Positions 17,018 through 23,942 of a stretch of 38,179 nucleotides of DNA are shown in pieces. Source of the DNA: Haloferax prahovense DSM 18310. Lineage in GTDB: Archaea; Halobacteriota; Halobacteria; Halobacteriales; Haloferacaceae. The notes beneath the pieces are model-generated. The model was given only the letters and a program-made list of their open reading frames with translations. It did no database searches and had not been told where the DNA came from. The stretch's first letter is position 1. The number at the start of each line of letters is the position of its first letter. Position numbers and translations under genes: made by a program. The stretch is from assembly GCF_000336815.1 (NCBI RefSeq), contig NZ_AOLG01000052.1, positions 1-38,179 of the forward strand, in the 5' to 3' direction.

Positions 17018-18286
17018 ATGCTGAAAACAACCCGCACATATCGAGCGAAAATCGTCAACCACCAACAGGTAAGTGACGACCTCGATAACTGCGGGCACTC
17101 AGCCTCGAAACTGTGGAACGTCGCCCGCTACCACATCCAACAAGAATGGGATTCTACCGGCGAGATTCCGTCCGAAGCCGACCTCAAGCGCGAATTAAAA
17201 GACCACGAACGATACAGTGACCTCCATTCTCAGTCAAGTCAGCGAGTTCTAGAAGAACTTGCTGAGTCGTTCAACGGATGGTTCAAAAAGCGCAAGAACG
17301 GTGACACAGACGCGAATCCCCCCGGCTACCGAAAGCGAGGCGACAAGCACCCGCGCTCCACCGTGACGTGGAAGCAGAACGGAATCAAGCACGATTCCAA
17401 GCACAACCAACTCCGCCTGAGCAAGGGTTTCAACCTGAAGAACCACCGCTCAGACTTCATCCTCGCAGGGTACGAAACACGACCTGACGTGACCGTGGAG
17501 AATATCCAACAGGTTCGAGCCGTGTGGAACGGCGACCGTTGGGAACTTCACCTTGTTTGCAAAGTCGAAATCCCTGTTGAGGAAGCACCCGGAGACGACA
17601 CGGCGGGAATCGACCTCGGTATCAGTAACTACCTCACTATCGCCTACGACGATGGTGACGCCGAGTTGTATCCGGGGAACGTACTGAAACAGGACAAGCA
17701 CTACTTCACCCGTGACGAGTACGACACCGAAGGTGAGAACGGCCCGTCACGCCGTGCACTCCGTGCCCGGCAGAAACTCTCGCGTCGGAAAGACCACTTC
17801 CTGCACGCCCTCGCCAAGCACATCGTTGAGCAGTGCATTGACCACGAGGTCGGTCGCATCGCCATCGGTGACTTGAGCGATATTCGAGACGACGAGAACG
17901 GCGAGTCGCGGAATTGGGGCCGGGGCGGGAATAAGAAACTCCACGGGTGGGAGTTTGACCGTTTCACCACGTTGCTCGAATACAAGGCGGAGGAACACGG
18001 TATCCTCGTTGACCGAACGAGCGAGAGAGATACAAGCAAGACGTGTTCGTGTTGTGGGCGAAAGCGTGATGCGAATCGTGTAGAACGTGGCTTGTACGTC
18101 TGTGAATCGTGTGGTGCGACGATGAATGCAGACGTGAACGGTGCGGTGAACATCCGACGAAAGATAACTCAGAATCCTCCGACGGAGGATATGAGTAACG
18201 GTCGTTTGGCACGGCCAGTAGCCTACCTGTTCAATCAAACCTCGGGACGTTTCGCACCGATCGAACAGGTGGGTTGTGAATCTTAA
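17018..18286 (+). CDS. tnpB: TnpB-family protein with Gly at the RuvC-II position (element 3)
   Basis: A 422-residue TnpB homologue. The first RuvC Asp is present (D199 in AGIDLGISNY), and so is the last (NADVNGAVNI), with a zinc finger (CSCCGRKRDANRVERG ... CESCG). The position that normally holds the catalytic Glu (VxxED) reads RIAIGDLSDIR, with G284 instead. Nearby acidic residues (E293, E296 in DDENGE) could stand in, as in TnpBs with a rearranged active site; otherwise the nuclease is dead. I chose the ATG at 17018 because the relative at 20054-21328 starts at the same place (TRTYRAKI/IRTFEATI). The frame is open back to 16904 through the left end. Confidence 0.88.
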   Translation: MLKTTRTYRAKIVNHQQVSDDLDNCGHSASKLWNVARYHIQQEWDSTGEIPSEADLKRELKDHERYSDLHSQSSQRVLEELAESFNGWFKKRKNGDTDANPPGYRKRGDKHPRSTVTWKQNGIKHDSKHNQLRLSKGFNLKNHRSDFILAGYETRPDVTVENIQQVRAVWNGDRWELHLVCKVEIPVEEAPGDDTAGIDLGISNYLTIAYDDGDAELYPGNVLKQDKHYFTRDEYDTEGENGPSRRALRARQKLSRRKDHFLHALAKHIVEQCIDHEVGRIAIGDLSDIRDDENGESRNWGRGGNKKLHGWEFDRFTTLLEYKAEEHGILVDRTSERDTSKTCSCCGRKRDANRVERGLYVCESCGATMNADVNGAVNIRRKITQNPPTEDMSNGRLARPVAYLFNQTSGRFAPIEQVGCES

Positions 18287-18759
18287 TATCCCAACGCTCG
18301 GGATTCCCGCGTCTTTAGGCGCGGGAGGATGTCAATGAAGATGAAGCCGAGCGAGTCCGCCAGACCTTCGACGACGCCGAGGTTCAGATCCGAAGCGAAC
18401 AGTCGAGTGTCGACGTCCGGGCGAACGCGATGTTGTCATCGCTCATTGGGAATCTCTTGAGCAATGCGGTCCAACACAACGACGAGAGCGCGCCGAAAGT
18501 CACGATCGACACCGTCGTTCGGGATGCGTCGGTTATCGTGACCATTGCGGACAACGGTCCGGGGATACCGGACGAACAGCGAGACCGGATTTTCGAGCAA
18601 GAGACGAAGGGCCTCAACAGCGATGGAACGGGGCTTGGGCTGTTTCTGGTGGACACGCTCGTCGACATCTATGAGGGGGAGATATCCGTGTCTGCCAACG
18701 ACCCAAAAGGTGCGATATTCACGATCCGACTTGAACGCGCGACGGAGCGGTAACGCGGC

Positions 18760-19949
18760 TCACTCGGGAGCGATCGACGCCGCCTGCTGAAGCTGGAGTT
18801 CGACGGTCGTTCCGGACGAGGTCGGTGGTACCTCGATCTCACCATCGAGATTGGTGAGTATCCAATACACAAGGACGAGTCCGATACCACTTCCGTGGTC
18901 GAGCGCGGTCTCAGTAGCCCCAGTCAGTACTCGGCGTTCACCTGACGGCAGTCCCGGACCATCGTCACTGATCTCTATCGTCGTTCGATCTGTCCCGCGA
19001 TTGATCTCCACAGCGATCGTCGGATCTTCTCCAGCGTGTTTGGCCGCGTTCGTGAGCAGCTCTGAGACCGCATCTTCCAGTTGTGGGTCTGCGAACGCCA
19101 TCGCTCGGTCGGGTACACTAAGTGAGATGTCCACTGGGTGGTGTCTCTCACGGACATCGCGTACCGCGTCCTCCACTTTCGGGACGATATCTATCGGCCG
19201 TGCGACTGGGACGGATCGCGTCAACTTTTCCAATTCTCGAGCTTTCTCGGCAACTGAAAGCAGTTCGGCGGTCGTCGAATCGATGGTCGAGGCTAACTGC
19301 GCCGTCTCTCCGGACGTTCGCTCTTCCAGCAGCTGTGCAGTTCCCTGAACCACGTTCAAGTCGTTCCGGAGATTGTGGCGCAGGATGCGGTTGAGTACTG
19401 AAATCAGGCGGTCTCGATTGGTGAGATCCTTCTCGTGATGGGCACCTTCGAGTCGTTTCTGAAGGACCTCTCCAGCTAACTCGATGAAGATTTGTTCGGC
19501 CTCGGAGAACGGGTTCTCCCGCGGCTCCGATCCAACGAAACAAACCGTTCCGTACGGCTCACCGAACACTTGGATGCGTATCCCCAGATACGTGTCTAGC
19601 TGGTGGAGCTGGTACGCGTGGTCGTCGGCCCACCCTTGGTTGCCGGCGTCGTGTAACGCAAGTGGTGTCGACGCTTGAATTGTCCGACGGCAGTACGATC
19701 ACTCAGCTTCGACGTGAGGCCGGCAGGATACGGACCTTCGGGAGCATCCGATGAACCAATCACTTCCCACCGATTCTCGTCTTCATCGATTTCGGTGATG
19801 TGACCATGGCTGACATCGAGGTAGTTCGCTCCAATCTCGATGACCTCATCGATGGCCTTCTTGGTGGGAATACTGCGGTGCAAGAGCGCATAGAGCTGGC
19901 TTCGTGCTTCCTCACCGGACAGGGAAGGGGATCTCTCAGTACGTGTCAC
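18760..19949 (-). pseudogene. GAF-domain sensor histidine kinase with a one-base frameshift
   Basis: The first part (from a GTG at 19949 to about 19697) gives the start of a GAF domain (IGANYLDVSHGHITEIDEDENRWEV). The frame then breaks. Supplying one T next to 19696-19698 restores SDRYCRRTIQASTPLALHDAG and the rest of the GAF domain (LDTYLGIRIQVFGEPYGTVCFVG). An H-box (LNRILRHNLRNDLNVVQG) and ATPase domain (LLTNAAKHAGED, DDGPGLP, GSGIGLVLV) follow to the stop at 18760. Either it is a recent pseudogene or the base was lost in sequencing or assembly. The frame is open upstream into the TnpB element's right end at 19991, so an earlier start may have been removed. Confidence 0.82.
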
Positions 19950-20053
19950 TAGCGAATTTCCTGCTACCAGTACTAGTGGTGTGCTAACACTTGACTTCTT
20001 CCCACGCCTGAAGACGCGGGAATCCCACGGCACCGCACCGCTGAGTTGGGATA

Positions 20054-21328
20054 TTACGGTTCGCGGTTAACAACCTGTTCTCGTGGGGCGAAAACGCCCT
20101 CACTACGGTCGAACAGGTGAACCGCTGGCTGTGCCAACCAGCCGTTATCCCTATCACCGCCATCCGTGGCGAGACTCGGGAGTACCTTTTGTCGAATATT
20201 CTCCGCACCGTTCACGTCCGCGTTCGCAACCGTATCACACTCCTCGCACACATACAACCCACGTTCGACACGTTGGTTGTCATCGGTGTGGCCGCACGCT
20301 GAACACGACTTCGACGTATCGCGTTCCGACACCAACTCCACGTTGATGCCTTCGGCTTCCGCTTTGTAGTCGAGTAGCGTCGTGAAGCGGTCGAACGCCC
20401 ACCCATGTAAGTCGAGATTGCCGTGGTCTCCCCAATTCCGAGACCCGCCCGTCTCGTCGTTCTCTCGAATACCGCCGAGGTTACCAACAACAAGCGACCC
20501 AACACTTCGTTCGACGCATTCCTCTACGATTGCTTTCGAGAGGGCGTGTAAGAAGTGTGTCCGGCGACCAGTTCGCTTCCAATCAAGACGAGTCGCCTCA
20601 CGGGACGAGGAATCGTCGCACTTGGCTTTCTTCTTCGTGAAGTAGTATTCGTCCTCTTTGAGTGCGCCACCGGGATACAACACAGATTTCCCGCCGAACG
20701 ATACGGCGGCGAAGTTGCAAATCCCGAGGTCAACACCAGCCACCTCCTCACCCGGCGGCTCCGGGTCGATAGTGGTTCGACAAACGAATTGTAACCGCCA
20801 CTCGTCGCGCTTGTAGACAGCACGAACCTGTTGAATGTCCCACTCGGTCAGGTCAACATCCGGGCGAGTCTGGTACTCGCACAAAATGAAGTCTGAACGA
20901 TGTTCTTTCAGGTTACGGCCTTTCGAGAGGCGAACGCGGGTGAACTGTGCGTCGTGCTTGAAGCCAGCCGCTTTGAACGACACGGTTGAACGCGGGTGGG
21001 AGTCTCCGTTTTTGCGGTAGCCGGGCGGTCGGGCACGGTCGTCGCCGTTCCGACGCTTCCCGAACCAGCCGTTGAACGCTTCAGCGAGTTCTTCGAGAAC
21101 GCGCTGACTGGATTGAGAATGCAAGTCCGTGTAGCGTTCGTGGCTTTTGAGTTCGGCTTTGAGTTCTCCGTCATCGGGAATCTCGCCCGTTTCGTCCCAC
21201 TGTTCTTGTGTGTAGTAGCGACCGACGTTCCAAAGTTTTGAGGCGGCCCATCCGAGTTGGTCGAGGTCATCACGAACCTGTTGCTGGTTCGGTATAGTGG
21301 CCTCGAAGGTTCGGATGGTTCGACTCAT
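20054..21328 (-). CDS. tnpB: TnpB-family protein with Gly at the RuvC-II position (element 4)
   Basis: A 424-residue homologue of the TnpB in element 3, alignable end to end (KLWNVGRYYTQEQWDETGEIP, YTDLHSQSSQRVLEELAEAFN). The first RuvC Asp is D200 (AGVDLGICNF) and the last is in NADVNGAENI; the zinc finger is CSACG ... CEEC. At the RuvC-II site the sequence is SLVVGNLGGIREN, so both residues of the usual ED pair are replaced (G282, N283). E289 and E292 are the nearest acidic candidates. It is either a rearranged-site nuclease or a catalytically dead one. Confidence 0.88.
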   Translation of the reverse strand: MSRTIRTFEATIPNQQQVRDDLDQLGWAASKLWNVGRYYTQEQWDETGEIPDDGELKAELKSHERYTDLHSQSSQRVLEELAEAFNGWFGKRRNGDDRARPPGYRKNGDSHPRSTVSFKAAGFKHDAQFTRVRLSKGRNLKEHRSDFILCEYQTRPDVDLTEWDIQQVRAVYKRDEWRLQFVCRTTIDPEPPGEEVAGVDLGICNFAAVSFGGKSVLYPGGALKEDEYYFTKKKAKCDDSSSREATRLDWKRTGRRTHFLHALSKAIVEECVERSVGSLVVGNLGGIRENDETGGSRNWGDHGNLDLHGWAFDRFTTLLDYKAEAEGINVELVSERDTSKSCSACGHTDDNQRVERGLYVCEECDTVANADVNGAENIRQKVLPSLATDGGDRDNGWLAQPAVHLFDRSEGVFAPREQVVNREP

Positions 21329-21336
21329 TTTCTGTA

Positions 21337-21354
21337 TTCATAACTGGTTATGAA
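21337..21354. promoter_or_regulatory. Palindrome upstream of tnpB in element 4
   Basis: TTCATAACTGGTTATGAA has perfect 8-bp arms and lies 8 nt before the ATG at 21328 (minus strand). It matches the position and core of the palindrome in element 3, which suggests a conserved operator or transposase-recognised hairpin. Confidence 0.55.
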
Positions 21355-21365
21355 CGCCGTTTTCT

Positions 21366-21827
21366 TAATTGGTAGTTCCACGCTCGAGAACAGCAACCCT
21401 ATCCGAGAGACCGAATATATGCTCCGAAGTTAGAAGTCAGACAATAATAGTTTGGACTATAATAGTTCCACCTCTAACTTTCCGAGTCAATCACGAAGGC
21501 GGAATCCCACGACGGTCGGTCTCTTCGCACACCGTGTTCGATTTGAATTCACCGCTTGAATCTCGGTTTGATCGGCGTCTGAGCCGGCCTTAAGTGGTCG
21601 ACTCGTCTCGAGAGATTTCATTTCGAACAGGGTGTGAGGTGACGATCTAGTCGGTCGTGAACTCGGTGCCTCGGTTGTGGTCACGAGGATACCGTATTCA
21701 AGCGTGGTAACCCACACCCCTCGTACCGAGTGACAAACAGGCGAGCGACGGCGTTGTGACGCCCGCAGTCGCAAAACGACAGCACACAACTCGGACCAAC
21801 GAGGACCACATCGCTGGCCATCTTAAT
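21366..21827. other. Left part of origin-like region A, no gene
   Basis: No credible gene. It holds two copies of the repeat found upstream of orc1-A: an inverted one at 21528-21547 (CACACCGTGTTCGATTTGAA) and a direct one at 21617-21636 (TTCATTTCGAACAGGGTGTG). An AT-rich stretch with the near-repeat AATAGTTTGGACTATAATAG (21447-21466) lies further left and could be an unwinding or promoter element. Confidence 0.55.
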
Positions 21828-21887
21828 TCAAGCAGGGAATCCCGGCCTTTAGGCCGGGAGGGAATGCGACACGGTGTTGACCACCCG

Positions 21888-22025
21888 CTACTCGGTGGTC
21901 GGGCCGGAATCCAACTCCCGCTGTGCGTGGAGTAGCATCCCTTTCCACGTTAGACCGTGGCGTTTCTTCGTCTCTTTCAGCGACTCGTACTGTTCCTCGT
22001 CTACCTCGAAATTGATGTGTGGCAT
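21888..22025 (-). CDS. 45-residue DNA-binding-like protein carried by element 5
   Basis: The peptide starts MPHINFEVDEEQYESLKETK, continues KRHGLTWKGMLLHAQRELDS and ends GPTTE. A short beta-strand (HINFEVDEE) followed by two predicted helices split at HGLTW is what ribbon-helix-helix proteins look like. Similar short peptides in haloarchaea carry the KxxHGLTWxGxL signature (from memory). It lies between the left end and tnpB, divergent from tnpB with 54 nt between the two starts, so it is placed to repress tnpB or its own promoter. It could also be an antitoxin-like or domesticated piece. Confidence 0.65.
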   Translation of the reverse strand: MPHINFEVDEEQYESLKETKKRHGLTWKGMLLHAQRELDSGPTTE

Positions 22026-22079
22026 ATCTCATTCTTGCGCCCCGTTACACTTAATTATATCTACGTTCTATCTACGGGT

Positions 22080-23315
22080 GTGTCTGAGACGGTGACGAAG
22101 ACGCTACTGGCCACTCTCGCCACACCCACGGCGGGCAAAGAGCAACGCCTACAGCGGCTCTTGGACACCTACCGCGAAGCACTCCACGACGCCTTCGACA
22201 ACAGGGCGGATACAATGTCTGCCGTCAACGACGTTGTAACGCCCTACGAACTTCCGTACCAAGCCAAAGACGCGCTTAAATCCTACGTCCCGAAACTCCG
22301 TTCGACGTACAACGCCGATGAGTTGGACGACGAGCATCCGCTTCGACTCGTCAATCGGGCCGCGAAGTTCGACTACTCAGACGAGCGCGAACACGGCTTC
22401 GTGTGGCAGGTCCCGCAACCCGGACGCGGGACGAACTTTTGGATTCCGCTTCGAATTAACCCCGAGCAGGAATCCCTGTGGTTCGACCTGCTCTCTGAAG
22501 ACGCGAGGGCGGGCGAGTTGCGGCTACAGCGACACCGCACGTCGTGGGAGTTGCACGTCACTGTCGAATACCCGGTCGAAGAATCGACCGACCCGGACAA
22601 CCCGACGTATATCGGCTTCGACGTAGGCGAGAGCGCGTTGATAACGGGCTGTGCCCTCAAACGCGACGTACCACGGAAGCCAATGCTCGTCAACGGCAGT
22701 CGAGCGCGACACCTTCGCAAAGAGATGTTCACCACACTCCGGCGGCTACAGTCGAGAGACGCCGCCGAGTGGCGCGTGGACGAACGGTTCGACCACTACC
22801 AAAACGCTCTGACGGATATTGTCGAGAAAGCGTCTCGGCAGGCCGTCGAGTATGCCCAACAGTTCGAGAACCCCGTTATCGTTCTCGAAGACCTATCGCA
22901 CATCCGCGAGCGGTTGGACTACGGGAAGTACATGAACCGCCGCCTTCACGCATGGGCGTTCGCCCGGTTACAGGGCCGACTCGAAGACAAAGCGACCGAG
23001 GCAGGGATTCGCGTTGAGTACGTCAACGCGGCGTACACCTCGCAGACGTGCCACGCTTGCGGTCGTCTCGGTCGGCGGAGTCAGCAAGCGGAGTTTGTGT
23101 GTCCGCACGACGACTGCCACGTATCGGAGTTCCAAGCAGATATTAACGCGGCGGCGAACATCGCCGGTCGCGTCAACCCGTGGGGAGAGAGCGTCCGTTG
23201 GGAACCCGGACGCAATGACTCGCCACAGGACGGGAGCGGTAGTGACACCGCCACAGTCCACCGAGAGACGAGTCCGATAACCGGACAGATGACGCTCTCG
23301 GCGTACTCGGACTGA
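22080..23315 (+). CDS. tnpB: TnpB RNA-guided nuclease of element 5
   Basis: A 411-residue TnpB from a branch different from the others. The RuvC set is complete: Asp in YIGFDVGESALI, Glu in VIVLEDLSHIRERL, Asp in FQADINAAANI. The zinc finger is CHACG ... CPHDDC. I chose the GTG at 22080 (VSETVTKTLLATLATP), because the 41 residues upstream in the open frame read antisense to the small divergent gene. The tail past the RuvC domain overlaps the expected guide-RNA scaffold. If active, its guide would begin at 23380 in the origin region. Confidence 0.9.
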   Translation: MSETVTKTLLATLATPTAGKEQRLQRLLDTYREALHDAFDNRADTMSAVNDVVTPYELPYQAKDALKSYVPKLRSTYNADELDDEHPLRLVNRAAKFDYSDEREHGFVWQVPQPGRGTNFWIPLRINPEQESLWFDLLSEDARAGELRLQRHRTSWELHVTVEYPVEESTDPDNPTYIGFDVGESALITGCALKRDVPRKPMLVNGSRARHLRKEMFTTLRRLQSRDAAEWRVDERFDHYQNALTDIVEKASRQAVEYAQQFENPVIVLEDLSHIRERLDYGKYMNRRLHAWAFARLQGRLEDKATEAGIRVEYVNAAYTSQTCHACGRLGRRSQQAEFVCPHDDCHVSEFQADINAAANIAGRVNPWGESVRWEPGRNDSPQDGSGSDTATVHRETSPITGQMTLSAYSD

Positions 23316-23379
23316 AACCTGCCAAACCGGATTCCCCTCGTAGGGGAAGCCCCGCCGTTTACGGCGGGGAGGATGTCAC

Positions 23380-23942
23380 GCAAGAACGCCCGTGACTGTA
23401 GCCCCTGACGGTGCATAAAAAAAGACCACCCTCCAATGTGTTCCGAGTGTTCTGTTTCTTTATATGCGACCCACACACCGTTTTGCAAGTGTTCTTCAGC
23501 ACGTCGCGGGGTCAATGGTCATCCATGAGAAGGTGACACAGTGAGGGGGACCCACACCGTGATCGAAATGAAATCTCCTCAATCCGAGACCAATTGTTGG
23601 CACCCTCACACACCGTAATCGAAATGAATTTTCCGTCCAACTCCCGGAATAGGGGGGTTCAACGCCTGTTTCAACTGATTCACCTACTGCCAGCCCATTT
23701 CATTTCGATTGTGGTGTGCTGTCGCTCAGTAATCGCTGTTTGAGTCCTCACCATGCCGATATCAGCTGTGTCAGCGCAGACCCGCTGTACATTTCATCTC
23801 GAACACGGTGTGGGGGTGGCGTTCTAACCCACCAGTACCCAGATTCCTCAGAATTCATTTCGACACCGGTGTCTTCATTTCGAACACACCCCATTCATTT
23901 CGAAAAGGGTTATTACACCCTAGTCTAGATATCTAGTAACGA
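23380..23942. other. Origin-like region A upstream of orc1-A, no gene
   Basis: No gene is visible. At least seven copies of TTCATTTCGAACACGGTGTG or close variants occur: inverted at 23552-23575 and 23607-23629, direct at 23699-23718, 23792-23815, 23854-23873, 23874-23890 and 23894-23910. The last two are partial. Inverted copies on the left facing direct copies on the right, next to an orc gene, fits origin recognition boxes around a melting site. The palindrome CTAGATATCTAG (23925-23936) lies 6 nt before the orc start and could control its transcription. Confidence 0.75.

Larger units (their letters stand above)
16872..18335 (+). mobile_element. TnpB-only element inserted in the PAS kinase gene (element 3)
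   Basis: The left end has TCAAGGAGAATA, the perfect hairpin CCTGACCCTTTAGGGTCAGG (16884-16903) and GATGAATCCGAC, aligning with the left ends of elements 1, 2 and 5. The right-end hairpin (CCCGCGTC/TTTA/GGCGCGGG region, 18306-18325) is followed by GAGGATGTCAA ending at 18335. TCAA occurs at both boundaries. Collapsing the two TCAA copies does not restore the kinase frame exactly (1460 bp), so the true left boundary may be a few bases away. There is no tnpA. Confidence 0.75.
16150..18753 (+). pseudogene. PAS-domain sensor histidine kinase split by a TnpB element
   Basis: The N-terminal part (16150 to about 16875) has a PAS domain (about residues 33-145, with WWEMDVETGAVTFHEN and a PAC-like YRIRTASGEYRWFHDVGG) and a haloarchaeal H-box with H169 (LNRIVRHDIRNDMSVIQGW). 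It then runs into element 3 and stops at 16896. After the element the same frame resumes (about 18337-18753) with the ATPase domain: N-box NLLSNAVQHND, G1 DNGPGIP, G2 GTGLGLFLV. Without the element it would be a cytoplasmic or membrane-associated kinase of about 380 residues. As it stands it cannot make a full kinase. No response regulator gene is adjacent. Its 3' end faces that of the second kinase, 6 nt away. Confidence 0.88.
19991..21365 (-). mobile_element. TnpB-only element beside the GAF kinase (element 4)
   Basis: On the minus strand the right end is GGGATTCCCGCGTCTTCAGG and the rest of the hairpin, then AAGAAGTCAA finishing at 19991, like the right end of element 3. The left boundary is less clear. 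The upstream palindrome lies at 21337-21354, but I cannot find the CAAGG-hairpin-CCGAC left-end pattern of the other copies, so the end given is a guess. There is no tnpA. The element sits between the kinase pseudogene and the origin-like repeats. Confidence 0.6.
21828..23379 (+). mobile_element. TnpB element with a divergent small gene, inside the origin repeats (element 5)
   Basis: The left end is TCAAGCAGGGAAT, a hairpin with a CCCGGCC stem and TTTA loop (21841-21858), then GAGGGAATGCGAC. The right end is a hairpin, CCCCGCCG/TTTA/CGGCGGGG (23350-23369), followed by GAGGATGTCAC ending at 23379. It has no tnpA but contains tnpB and a 45-residue gene on the opposite strand. Copies of the same origin repeat lie on both sides, so the element split a repeat array. 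Confidence 0.78.

Noticed and set aside
21501-21520. GGCGGAATCCCACGACGG as a left end for element 4
   Set aside because: It resembles the CAAGGCGGAAnCCC signature but is on the wrong strand for that element and lacks the hairpin.
1427-23380. Recurring hairpins with TTTA/TTCA loops considered as a CRISPR-like or REP-type repeat
   Set aside because: They occur only at the ends of TnpB elements or as solitary scars, with no regular spacing and no cas genes.
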